NCBI RefSeq assembly: GCF_023375815.1
Contig: NZ_CP067412.1
Location: 558,001 to 622,000 of the forward strand
From: Pseudomonas sp. HS6
Lineage (GTDB): Bacteria > Pseudomonadota > Gammaproteobacteria > Pseudomonadales > Pseudomonadaceae
Direction: 5' to 3'
DNA: 64,000 bases
Shown piece after piece: positions 45,366-53,545 of the stretch. The notes under the pieces were generated by a model. The model did no database searches and was not told the origin of the DNA. It was given only the letters and a program-made list of their open reading frames with translations. Numbering within the stretch: the stretch's first letter is position 1; each line of letters opens with the position of its first letter. Made by a program: the position numbers and the translations under genes.

Positions 45366-46118
45366 ATGCCCGCCCCTGTCATGTCCGGCCCGCAATACCT
45401 GCGCGAAGGCCTCAAACTGGTCTTGAGCCCTGGCCTGCGCCTTTTTGTACTGCTGCCGCTGGCCATCAATCTGGTGCTGTTCGTCGGATTGATCTATCTG
45501 GCTGGCCACCAGTTCAGTCTGTGGGTCGATACCCTGATGCCGTCGCTGCCAGACTGGCTGGGTTTTCTCAGTTACATCCTGTGGCCGCTGTTCGTGGTGC
45601 TGGTGGCATTGATGGTGTTTTTCACCTTCACGATGCTGGCCAACGTCATCGCTGCGCCGTTCAATGGCTTCCTCGCGGAGAAGGTTGAAGTGGTGGTGCG
45701 CGGCACCGACGATTTCCCGGCCTTCAGCTGGGGCGAACTGATCGCGATGATCCCGCGCACCCTCACCCGGGAAATGCGCAAGCTCGGCTACTTCCTGCCC
45801 CGGGCGATCGGCCTGTTCATCCTGTCGTTCATCCCGGTGGTGAACATCGTCGCCGCACCGCTGTGGTTGCTGTTTGGCGTGTGGATGATGGCGATCCAGT
45901 ACATCGACTATCCGGCCGACAACCACAAACTGGGCTGGAACGAGATGCTCGCCTGGCTGCGCCAGAAGCGCTGGCAGAGCATGAGCTTCGGCGGGATCGT
46001 TTATCTGGTGCTGCTGATCCCGGTGGTGAACATTCTGATGATGCCGGCGGCCGTGGCCGGGGCAACGTTGTTCTGGGTACGTGAGCGAGGGGCCGAGAAC
46101 CTCGTAATGCAGCGCTGA
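45366..46118 (+). CDS. cysZ: CysZ-type sulfate transporter
   Basis: 250-aa inner-membrane protein for sulfate uptake. It begins [20 protein letters not shown], then the helix [20 protein letters not shown], the second helix [20 protein letters not shown], the conserved [16 protein letters not shown], and a hairpin [20 protein letters not shown]. The length and pattern fit CysZ. Sulfate-activation genes cysD/cysNC lie 8 kb further on but are not in one operon with it. Confidence 0.92.
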   Translation: MPAPVMSGPQYLREGLKLVLSPGLRLFVLLPLAINLVLFVGLIYLAGHQFSLWVDTLMPSLPDWLGFLSYILWPLFVVLVALMVFFTFTMLANVIAAPFNGFLAEKVEVVVRGTDDFPAFSWGELIAMIPRTLTREMRKLGYFLPRAIGLFILSFIPVVNIVAAPLWLLFGVWMMAIQYIDYPADNHKLGWNEMLAWLRQKRWQSMSFGGIVYLVLLIPVVNILMMPAAVAGATLFWVRERGAENLVMQR

Positions 46119-46160
46119 GCGCGCGTCACAAATCCATCATCTGAACGTCACAGGCAAGAC

Positions 46161-47381
46161 ATGGCCTCAGCCGACACTGAGGCCATGACGACAGCTCTAC
46201 ACATCACTCTGATCAGCGAAACCTTCCCACCGGAAATCAACGGGGTGGCCAATACCCTTGGCCGCTTGTGCGACGGTTTGCGCGCGCGCGGGCATCGGGT
46301 GGAACTGGTGCGGCCGCGTCAGGGTGACGATCCGCAGCGTAGTGAAGACGACGCGCTGCTGTTGTGCCGAGGCTGGCCCCTGCCGGGGTATCCGGGACTG
46401 CAGTGGGGTCAGTCGTCGATGCACAAGTTGCTGCGACGCTGGACACGCCAGCGCCCGGATGTGTTGTACATCGCCACCGAAGGCCCGCTCGGGTTGTCGG
46501 CACTGCGAGCCGCACGCCGCCTGGGCATCGCCGTGGTCAGCGGCTTCCACACCAACTTCCAGCAGTACACCAACCAGTACGGCCTCGGCCTGCTGACGCG
46601 TTTGCTGACTCATTACCTGCGCTGGTTCCACAATCGTTCGGCCCTGACCCTGGTGCCGAGCGTCAGCCAGCGCCTGGAACTGGAGCGGCGGCATTTCGAT
46701 CGTCTGGCCTTGCTGTCGCGAGGGGTCGACAGCCAGTTGTTCCATCCGACCAAACGCTTGAACGCCTTGCGTGAGCAATGGGGACTGAGCGAACGGGACA
46801 TTGCGGTGATTCATGTAGGACGACTGGCGCCGGAGAAAAACCTCGGTCTACTCAAACGCTGTTTCGAAAAACTCGCCAGCGCTTATCCACAACGCCACCT
46901 GAAACTCATCATCGTCGGTGACGGACCACAGCGGGTGGCCCTGGAAAAAGAATTGCCCGAGGCGATTTTCTGCGGCTCGCAACGCGGCGAAGCGCTGGCG
47001 GCGCACTATGCGTCCGGTGATCTGTTCCTGTTTCCGAGCATGACCGAAACGTTCGGCAACGTGGTGCTGGAGGCGCTGGCCTCAGGTCTTGGCGTGGTGG
47101 CCTACGACCAGGCAGCGGCTGCACAACATATCCGCCACGGCTACAACGGCGTGCTGGCGATGCCGGGGGATGAAGAGGCGTTTGGCGATGCAGCGCAATG
47201 GCTGCTGGAAGAAGATGAAACCTTGCGTTGCGTCCGATTGAATGCCCGCCAGCATGCGAGTCGCCAAGGCTGGGCGGCCATCATCGAGCAGTTTGAAACC
47301 CATTTGCAGGGAGCTTGCCGCGACCTGCGCGACAAGCCCCCCACTGCGATCAAACCAGCGTCATCAACGCCTCGCGGCTGA
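46161..47381 (+). CDS. GT4-family glycosyltransferase
   Basis: 406-aa retaining glycosyltransferase with two Rossmann domains. It starts with ISETFPPEINGVANTLGRLC, as in MgtA-like mannosyltransferases. The C-terminal half has VIHVGRLAPEKNLGLLKRCF, LIIVGDGPQRVALEKELP and the EX7E motif in PSMTETFGNVVLEALASGLG. The start at 46161 is kept because AGGCAAG precedes it; an ATG at 46185 is possible. The acceptor is unknown; glycolipid or exopolysaccharide assembly is plausible. Its 3' end overlaps the convergent oxidoreductase gene by 32 bases. Confidence 0.88.
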   Translation: MASADTEAMTTALHITLISETFPPEINGVANTLGRLCDGLRARGHRVELVRPRQGDDPQRSEDDALLLCRGWPLPGYPGLQWGQSSMHKLLRRWTRQRPDVLYIATEGPLGLSALRAARRLGIAVVSGFHTNFQQYTNQYGLGLLTRLLTHYLRWFHNRSALTLVPSVSQRLELERRHFDRLALLSRGVDSQLFHPTKRLNALREQWGLSERDIAVIHVGRLAPEKNLGLLKRCFEKLASAYPQRHLKLIIVGDGPQRVALEKELPEAIFCGSQRGEALAAHYASGDLFLFPSMTETFGNVVLEALASGLGVVAYDQAAAAQHIRHGYNGVLAMPGDEEAFGDAAQWLLEEDETLRCVRLNARQHASRQGWAAIIEQFETHLQGACRDLRDKPPTAIKPASSTPRG

Positions 47382-48453
47382 ACGGCAGAATGTCCTGCTC
47401 GCGGCCTTCACGCACTTTCAGCGCCCAGTCCGGATCCACCAGCAGCGCACGGCCTACCGCCACCAGATCGAACTCGTCATTGTTCAGACGCTCCAGCAGC
47501 TTCTCCAGGCTGGCCGGTTGCGCGACTTTGTCGGTGTTGACCATGAACTGCAGGAACTCGCCATCGAGGCCGACGCTGCCGACAGTGATGGTCGGTTTGC
47601 CGGTCAGCTTGCGCGTCCAGCCGGCCAGGTTCAGTTCGGAACCGTCGAATTCCGGCTCCCAGAAGCGGCGCGTCGAGCAGTGGAAAATGTCCACACCCGC
47701 ATCGGACAACGGCTTGAGGAACTCGCCCAACGCCTCCGGGGTTTGCACCAGACGTGCGGTGTAGTCCTGCTGCTTCCACTGCGAGAAACGGAAGATGATC
47801 GGGAAGCCTTCGCCCACGGCAGCCCGAACGGCCTGGATCAACTCGATGGCGAAACGCGAACGATTGGCCAGGCTGCCACCGTATTCGTCGGTGCGCTGGT
47901 TGCTGCCTTCCCAGAAGAACTGGTCGATCAGGTAACCATGGGCGCCGTGGATTTCCACGCCGTCCATGCCGATGCGCTGGGCATCTTTGGCGGCTTGGGC
48001 GAAGGCCGCGATCACGTCCTGGATGTCCTGCTTGGTCATGCCGTGCACCACGACCTGGCCGTCCTTGAGTTTCTCGGTCGGGCCGTAGCCCGGCACGCTG
48101 GCATCCGGCTCGGTGCCGATGCGACGAACGCTGCCGACGTGCCACAGTTGCGGGACGATCTTGCCGCCTTCGGCGTGCACTGCGTCGACGACTTTTTTCC
48201 AGCCGGCCAGTGCCGCTTCGCCGAAGAACTGCGGCACATTAGGGTAGCCGTTGGAGGCCTGGTGACCGACGGTGGTGCCTTCGGTAATGATCAGGCCGAC
48301 ACCGGCCGCCGCCCGACGACGGTAGTACTCGATCACTTTGGAATTGGGTACGCCGCCCGGAGAGAACGAACGGGTCATCGGCGCCATGACCACGCGGGTC
48401 GGCAGTTCGAGGGCACCGAGCTGAAACGGTTTGAACAAGGCTTGAACAGGCAT
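47350..48453 (-). CDS. Old-yellow-enzyme family NADH:flavin oxidoreductase
   Basis: 367-aa FMN enzyme of the OYE/xenobiotic-reductase group, from the ATG at 48453 (GGAG upstream; the frame opens 42 bases earlier without a ribosome site). Seen: LFKPFQLGALELPTRVVMAP, MTRSFSPGGVPN, LIITEGTTVGHQASNGYPNV, MDGVEIHGAHGYLIDQFFWE (substrate-binding histidine region) and the C-terminal FDLVAVGRALLVDPDW (phosphate of FMN). It reduces alkene bonds beside carbonyl or nitro groups. It is a single gene with no adjacent TetR-type regulator. Confidence 0.92.
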   Translation of the reverse strand: MPVQALFKPFQLGALELPTRVVMAPMTRSFSPGGVPNSKVIEYYRRRAAAGVGLIITEGTTVGHQASNGYPNVPQFFGEAALAGWKKVVDAVHAEGGKIVPQLWHVGSVRRIGTEPDASVPGYGPTEKLKDGQVVVHGMTKQDIQDVIAAFAQAAKDAQRIGMDGVEIHGAHGYLIDQFFWEGSNQRTDEYGGSLANRSRFAIELIQAVRAAVGEGFPIIFRFSQWKQQDYTARLVQTPEALGEFLKPLSDAGVDIFHCSTRRFWEPEFDGSELNLAGWTRKLTGKPTITVGSVGLDGEFLQFMVNTDKVAQPASLEKLLERLNNDEFDLVAVGRALLVDPDWALKVREGREQDILPFSREALMTLV

Positions 48454-48574
48454 GGGAGGCTCCACGAAAAAGTCATCGACGGGCATGTGATTCATATGAC
48501 GGCGATAATATGCGGAGTTTCAACAAGCCGATAGCACTATTGATCTGAATGATTAAGGGTCAAAAGGCAGGCAA

Positions 48575-48604
48575 AAAAAATCGCAGCTCGATGGCTGCGA
48601 TTTT
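48575..48604. terminator. Terminator after the glutathione peroxidase gene
   Basis: AAAATCGCAGC / GCTGCGATTTT with a 6-base loop and A/T runs on both sides, six bases from the gpx stop. Confidence 0.88.
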
Positions 48605-48610
48605 CGCGTT

Positions 48611-49093
48611 TCAGCTCAGGGCTTTTTCAATCGCCGTAATCACCGATGGATCATCCGGCGCCGTTCGCGGCGAGAAGCGGGCCAGTACGCGACCGTCTTT
48701 GCCGAGCAGGAATTTTTCGAAATTCCAGGTGATGTCACCGGGAAACTCAGCGCCCTCGCCCGCCAGCAGACGATACAACTGATGACGATCGTGACCGTTG
48801 ACTTCGAGCTTTTTCGACAACGGAAAACTCACGCCATAGTTGAGGCTGCAGAATTCCTGAATCTCCTGCTCGCTGCCCGGTTCCTGACCGGCAAACTGGT
48901 TGCACGGCAGGCCCAGCACACTGAAGCCTTTGCCTTTGTATTGCTGATAGAGGTTTTCCAGTGCCGCGTACTGTGGGGTCAAGCCGCATTTGGAGGCGAC
49001 GTTGACCACCAGCACGACTTGGCCCTTGAAGGGTGCCAGCGGTAGCTCCTGACCATCCAGGGCTGTCAACTTAAGGTCGTGAAAAGCACTCAT
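48611..49093 (-). CDS. Glutathione peroxidase
   Basis: 160-aa thiol peroxidase. The active cysteine is Cys36 in VNVASKCGLTPQY, a second conserved cysteine is Cys64 in LGLPCNQFAGQEPGSEQE, and the catalytic Trp/Asn are in DITWNFEKFLLG. As a Cys (not selenocysteine) form it probably uses thioredoxin or glutathione. The order slyD-gpx beside pta is also seen in P. aeruginosa. Confidence 0.94.
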   Translation of the reverse strand: MSAFHDLKLTALDGQELPLAPFKGQVVLVVNVASKCGLTPQYAALENLYQQYKGKGFSVLGLPCNQFAGQEPGSEQEIQEFCSLNYGVSFPLSKKLEVNGHDRHQLYRLLAGEGAEFPGDITWNFEKFLLGKDGRVLARFSPRTAPDDPSVITAIEKALS

Positions 49094-49164
49094 GACGAAC
49101 TCCAGATTCCCGTTTTCTACTCGAAACAGCCACTTGGCGAGGCCACCAAGGACAGCCGCGGACT

Positions 49165-49186
49165 AAAAAGGCGCCCTCGGGCGCCT
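49165..49186 (-). terminator. Terminator after slyD
   Basis: AGGCGCCC-TC-GGGCGCCT with five A on the left, giving a T run on the minus strand, 30 bases past the slyD stop. Confidence 0.85.
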
Positions 49187-49215
49187 CTCCAGTTCTCTGA
49201 GCTTAGCGCAGAAAA

Positions 49216-49701
49216 TCAGTGGTGATGGCCACCTTCGCCATGGACGTGACCATGGGCGATTTCTTCCTGGCTGGCGTCACGGATGTCGATGACCTTCACT
49301 TTGAAGTTCAGGCGCTGACCGGCCAACGGGTGGTTGCCGTCGACAGTCACGTCGTCGCCGTCCAGGTCACGAATGGTGACGATCTGCATCTGGCCGTCCG
49401 GCGCCGAAGCGTGGAACTGCATGCCGACTTCCAGCTCGTCAACGCCTTCGAACATGCTGCGGCTCAGGGTGCTGACCAGTTCGGCAGCGTATTCGCCATA
49501 GGCATCTTCCGGCTCGACTGCAACTTGCAGGTCGTCACCGACGGTTTTACCTTCCAGGGCTTTTTCCAGGCCCGGGATGATGTTGCCTGCGCCATGCAGG
49601 TAAACCAGCGGAGCGCCGCCGGCGGAGCTGTCGATGACCTCACCAGCGTCATTGGTCAGGGTATAGTCGATGGAGACAGCCTTATTGGCGGCGATCAGCA
49701 T
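49216..49701 (-). CDS. slyD: SlyD-type FKBP peptidyl-prolyl isomerase
   Basis: 161-aa folding helper and metal chaperone. The ATG at 49701 gives MLIAANKAVSIDYTLTNDAG as in homologues; the frame continues 33 codons upstream without support. FKBP parts are GGAPLVYLHGAGNIIPGLEK and LAGQRLNFKVKVIDIRDA, with the inserted flap (VEPEDAYGEYAAELV) between. The C-terminus is a short His-rich tail (HGHVHGEGGHHH) that can bind nickel. Its start codon lies in the same CATG as the probable DUF3565 start. Confidence 0.93.
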   Translation of the reverse strand: MLIAANKAVSIDYTLTNDAGEVIDSSAGGAPLVYLHGAGNIIPGLEKALEGKTVGDDLQVAVEPEDAYGEYAAELVSTLSRSMFEGVDELEVGMQFHASAPDGQMQIVTIRDLDGDDVTVDGNHPLAGQRLNFKVKVIDIRDASQEEIAHGHVHGEGGHHH

Positions 49702-49996
49702 GGGGCGAGACCTTTTGCATAAGAATATAGAAAGGCCAAGTTTAGCGAAGCAATCGCTCGAAAGCGAACACAACCCTGACAAACGGGATTCGACGATCAC
49801 AGGCTTCCATCAGGACGAGGACGGTCACTGGGTGGCCGAACTTTCCTGCGGCCATACTCAGCACCTGCGTCACCAGCCGCCGTGGCAGTCACGGGCGTGG
49901 GTGCTGGACGCAACGCAACGTATTGAAAAAATAGGTCAACCCTTTGCTTGCGGTTGGTGCGCTCAAGGCTCGGTTAGCGCTAACCTTGACGCCTGA
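49700..49996 (+). CDS. DUF3565 protein
   Basis: 98-aa protein of the DUF3565 family. The core is ITGFHQDEDGHWVAELSCGH and TQHLRHQPPWQSRAWVL, ending with a CGWC pair, so Cys/His residues could bind zinc. The start is uncertain: ATG 49700 shares its CATG with the slyD start, while ATG 49670 has AGGG eight bases upstream but lies inside slyD. Either way the 5' ends of two divergent genes touch or overlap. Function unknown. Confidence 0.75.
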   Translation: MGRDLLHKNIERPSLAKQSLESEHNPDKRDSTITGFHQDEDGHWVAELSCGHTQHLRHQPPWQSRAWVLDATQRIEKIGQPFACGWCAQGSVSANLDA

Positions 49997-50057
49997 AAAA
50001 TCGGTGGAAGGCCAGCCATAGGCCAACGCCCTTGCCATGCACCCTTAGAGAATCCGC

Positions 50058-52157
50058 ATGCAAACTTTTTTTATCGCGCCCACCGATTTTGGTGTGGGTC
50101 TGACCTCCATCAGCCTCGGGCTGGTGCGGACGCTGGAACGGGCCGGGTTGAAAGTCGGCTTTTTCAAACCGATTGCCCAGCCGCACCCGGGCGACACGGG
50201 CCCTGAGCGCTCCACTGAACTGGTGGCCCGCACCCATGGCCTGAAACCGCCGCAGCCACTTGGCCTGGCTCACGTCGAGCGGATGCTCGGCGACGGTCAG
50301 CTCGACGAGCTGCTCGAAGAAATCATCGCCCTCTACCAGCAGGCGGCCATCGGCAAAGACGTCCTGGTCGTCGAAGGCATGGTGCCGACCCGCAGCGCCA
50401 GCTATGCCGCGCGGGTCAACCTGCACCTGGCCAAAAGCCTGGATGCCGAGGTGATTCTGGTCTCGGCTCCGGAAAACGAAGTGCTGACCGAACTGTCCGG
50501 CCGCGTCGAGTTGCAGGCGCAATTGTTCGGCGGCCCGAAAGACCCGAAAGTGCTCGGCGTAATCCTCAACAAGGTCAAGACGGACGAAAGCATGGACGCC
50601 TTCGCCGCGCGACTGAAAGAGCATTCGCCATTGCTGCGCAGCGGTGATTTCCGTCTGCTCGGCTGCATTCCGTTCCAGCCGGAACTCAACGCTCCGCGCA
50701 CCCGCGACGTCGCCGACCTGATGGGCGCCCAGGTGCTCAACGCCGGCGACTACGAAACCCGGCGCATGACCAAGACCATCATTTGCGCGCGCACGATGCG
50801 TAACACTGTGGATCTGCTCAAGCCCGGCGTACTGGTGGTGACCCCCGGCGATCGCGACGACATCATCCTCGCCGTCAGCCTCGCGGCCATCAACGGCGTA
50901 CCACTGGCCGGCCTGCTGCTGACCAGCGACACCCTGCCCGATCCGCGCATCATGGACCTGTGCCGTGGCGCGTTGCAGGCCGGCTTGCCGGTGTTGTCGG
51001 TGAGCACCGGTTCCTACGACACCGCCAACCTGCTCAACGGCCTGAACAAGGAAATTCCCGTCGATGACCGCGAGCGCGCGGAGATCATCACCGATTTCGT
51101 CGCCAGTCATCTGGATGCCAACTGGCTGCATCAACGCTGCGGTACGCCACGGGAAATGCGCCTGTCGCCAGCGGTGTTCCGCTATCAATTGATTCAGCGT
51201 GCACAATCGGCCAACAAGCGCATCGTGTTGCCCGAAGGCAGCGAGCCGTTCACCGTGCAAGCGGCGGCGATCTGTCAGGAACGCGGGATCGCCCGTTGCG
51301 TGCTGCTGGCCAAACCGGCAGACGTCGAAGCCGTGGCCCGTGCCCAGGGCATTGTGTTGCCGCCGGGGCTGGAAATCCTCGATCCGGACCTGATCCGTGA
51401 GCGCTACGTCGAACCGATGGTCGCCCTGCGCAAGAGCAAAAGCCTCAACGCGCCGATGGCCGAGCAGCAACTCGAAGACACGGTGGTGATCGGCACCATG
51501 ATGCTGGCGCTGGATGAAGTCGACGGACTGGTTTCCGGCATCATCAACACCACCGCCAACACCATCCGCCCGGCCTTGCAGCTGATTAAAACGGCGCCGG
51601 GCTGCACGCTGGTGTCGTCGGTGTTCTTCATGCTGTTCCCCGAAGAAGTGCTGGTCTACGGCGACTGCGTGATGAACCCGCACCCGAGCGCCAGCGAACT
51701 GGCCGAGATCGCCCTGCAAAGTGCCGACTCGGCCGCCGCGTTCGGCATCACCCCGCGTGTGGCGATGATCAGTTACTCCAGCGGCGAATCAGCCACTGGC
51801 GAGGAAGTCGAGAAAGTCCGCGAGGCCACCCTGCTCGCCCACGAACAACAGCACTCACTACTGATCGACGGGCCGTTGCAGTATGACGCCGCCGCCAACG
51901 AAACCGTGGCCCGGCAACTGGCACCGAACAGCCAGGTCGCTGGTCGCGCCACGGTGTTCGTGTTCCCCGACCTGAACACCGGTAACACCACGCACAAAGC
52001 CGTGCAACGCAGCGCCGATTGCGTCAGCCTCGGCCCGATGCTGCAGGGCCTGCGCAAACCGGTGAACGATCTGCCGCGCGGCGCGCAGGTCGACGACATC
52101 GTCTACACCATCGCCCTGACCGCCATTCAAGCTGCCAACCGACCTCTGGATATCTGA
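50058..52157 (+). CDS. pta: Phosphate acetyltransferase (long form)
   Basis: 699-aa enzyme interconverting acetyl-CoA and acetyl phosphate. The N-terminal P-loop-like domain begins TFFIAPTDFGVGLTSISLGL, a DRTGG domain covers about 215-340 (GVLVVTPGDRDDIILAVSLA), and the catalytic PTA domain is 385-699 with RIVLPEGSEPFTVQAAAICQ, DGLVSGIINTTANTIRPALQ, VFFMLFPEEVLVYGDCVMNP and FVFPDLNTGNTTHKAVQRSA. The length matches gamma-proteobacterial Pta. No ackA lies beside it; the acyltransferase gene follows after four bases. Confidence 0.96.
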   Translation: MQTFFIAPTDFGVGLTSISLGLVRTLERAGLKVGFFKPIAQPHPGDTGPERSTELVARTHGLKPPQPLGLAHVERMLGDGQLDELLEEIIALYQQAAIGKDVLVVEGMVPTRSASYAARVNLHLAKSLDAEVILVSAPENEVLTELSGRVELQAQLFGGPKDPKVLGVILNKVKTDESMDAFAARLKEHSPLLRSGDFRLLGCIPFQPELNAPRTRDVADLMGAQVLNAGDYETRRMTKTIICARTMRNTVDLLKPGVLVVTPGDRDDIILAVSLAAINGVPLAGLLLTSDTLPDPRIMDLCRGALQAGLPVLSVSTGSYDTANLLNGLNKEIPVDDRERAEIITDFVASHLDANWLHQRCGTPREMRLSPAVFRYQLIQRAQSANKRIVLPEGSEPFTVQAAAICQERGIARCVLLAKPADVEAVARAQGIVLPPGLEILDPDLIRERYVEPMVALRKSKSLNAPMAEQQLEDTVVIGTMMLALDEVDGLVSGIINTTANTIRPALQLIKTAPGCTLVSSVFFMLFPEEVLVYGDCVMNPHPSASELAEIALQSADSAAAFGITPRVAMISYSSGESATGEEVEKVREATLLAHEQQHSLLIDGPLQYDAAANETVARQLAPNSQVAGRATVFVFPDLNTGNTTHKAVQRSADCVSLGPMLQGLRKPVNDLPRGAQVDDIVYTIALTAIQAANRPLDI

Positions 52158-52161
52158 CCCG

Positions 52162-53067
52162 ATGCTGGCCTTTCTCCCTGCCCCCCTGCGCGGCGTGATC
52201 GCCGCGCTGCTGTTGGCGCTGAACACGATCCTGCTGTGCTCGTTCCTGTTTCTCGTGGCCCTGATCAAAGTGCTGCCGTTCGACCTCGCCCGCCGCGCCT
52301 CGCGCTGGCTGATGAGCCACACCCACGAAGCCTGGATCAGCAACAACAAAGGCTGGATGAACCTGGTCCGCCGCACCCGCTGGCACCTCAGCGGCCTGCA
52401 AGGCCTGGACTACCAGCACTCGTACCTGATCACCAGCAACCACCAAAGCTGGGTCGATATTCTGGTACTGCAATACGTGCTCAACCGACGTATCCAGCCG
52501 CTGAAATTCTTCCTCAAGCAGGAACTGATCTGGGTGCCGGTGATCGGTCTGGCGTGGTGGACGCTTGGCTTCCCCTTCATGAAACGCTATTCAAAAGCCT
52601 ATCTGGAAAAACACCCGGAAAAGAAAGGCAAAGACCTGGAAACCACCCGCAAGACCTGCGCGAAATTCCGCGACAACCCGGTAGGCATCTTCAACTTCGT
52701 CGAAGGCACGCGGTTCACCGAAGGCAAGCACGCGCAGCAACAGTCACCGTTCAAATACCTGCTCAAACCCAAGGCCGGCGGCATTGCGTTCGTGCTGGAT
52801 GCGATGGGCGAACAGCTGGAGTCGATCGTCAACGTGACCATCCACTACCCCGGCGGTCGCCCTGGCTTCTGGGATCTGCTGTGCGGCAATGTGCGAGATG
52901 TAGTGGTGCACTTCGAAGAACTGAAAATCCCTGCGCAATTCATCGGCAAGAACTACGACCAGGACGGCGAATACCGCCTGCAATTCCAGGGCTGGATCAA
53001 CCAACTGTGGCAAGACAAGGATGCACTGCTCGAGCAGATGCACCGCGAGTATCCGAACCAACGCTGA
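52162..53067 (+). CDS. PlsC-family acyltransferase (YihG-like)
   Basis: 301-aa membrane-anchored acyltransferase. An N-terminal helix (AALLLALNTILLCSFLFLVA) precedes the catalytic HX4D motif in SNHQSWVDILVLQYVL. The EGTRFTEGKH block, KPKAGGIAFVLDAMGEQLES and the conserved LKFFLKQELIWVPVIGLAWW support 1-acylglycerol-3-phosphate acyltransferase activity of the YihG type. It starts four bases after pta and is probably co-transcribed. A different lipid acceptor is possible. Confidence 0.9.
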   Translation: MLAFLPAPLRGVIAALLLALNTILLCSFLFLVALIKVLPFDLARRASRWLMSHTHEAWISNNKGWMNLVRRTRWHLSGLQGLDYQHSYLITSNHQSWVDILVLQYVLNRRIQPLKFFLKQELIWVPVIGLAWWTLGFPFMKRYSKAYLEKHPEKKGKDLETTRKTCAKFRDNPVGIFNFVEGTRFTEGKHAQQQSPFKYLLKPKAGGIAFVLDAMGEQLESIVNVTIHYPGGRPGFWDLLCGNVRDVVVHFEELKIPAQFIGKNYDQDGEYRLQFQGWINQLWQDKDALLEQMHREYPNQR

Positions 53068-53545
53068 TCCCCCTGAGAGGGCCCCGATAGAAACTGATCG
53101 GCCGTCAGGCCGCCATCGCCAGCAGGCTGACTCCCACGGGAAAGCAAAAGCAGTCCGCTTTTAGCTTCCCACCACTCAACACAATGAGCGTTAGCTCGAG
53201 TACCGCTTTTGACGTGCCGGCCCCATCGGCAGGCTGAGTGGAGGGATTCATCCGGGGGTGGGCGCGCAGCGCCGTTTGGCGAAGCCAAACACATCGAGAG
53301 GAGGTGCAGCGAAGCAAACCGTAGGCGATGCCCCCGGATGAATCCCGTAACGAAGGAACCCCGAGCCCCAGCGAGGGGCCGAACGCCGGGGCCCAGACCT
53401 TTGGTTACTTTGGGGCGTTTGCCAAAGTGACTCGCCGTAAGGGCGAAACCATAATCCGCAACACCCGAAGAAACGGATATTCACACAACAAAAAAAAGCC
53501 CGCCGATAATCACTCATCGGCGGGCTTTTCATTGGCAGCTAGCGC
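53068..53545. repeat. Structured noncoding repeat element between the acyltransferase gene and cysNC
   Basis: 478 bases without a credible gene. Two perfect 16-base arms, GGGATTCATCCGGGGG (53243-53258) and its complement (53331-53346), enclose 72 bases with an inner hairpin GTTTGGC-GAA-GCCAAAC (53274-53290). Downstream are ACTTTG / CAAAGT (53407-53428) and TCGCC-GTAAG-GGCGA hairpins. The TTTGGTTACTTTGGGGCGTTTGCC-type stretch resembles a dispersed intergenic repeat of P. fluorescens genomes that is often miscalled as short proteins. The first 160 bases show nothing clear. Confidence 0.7.
53494..53529. terminator. Terminator after cysNC
   Basis: AAAAGCCCGCCGAT / ATCGGCGGGCTTTT, 14-base stem with an 8-base loop, 17 bases beyond the cysNC stop; symmetric, so it also stops rightward transcripts. 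Confidence 0.92.
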
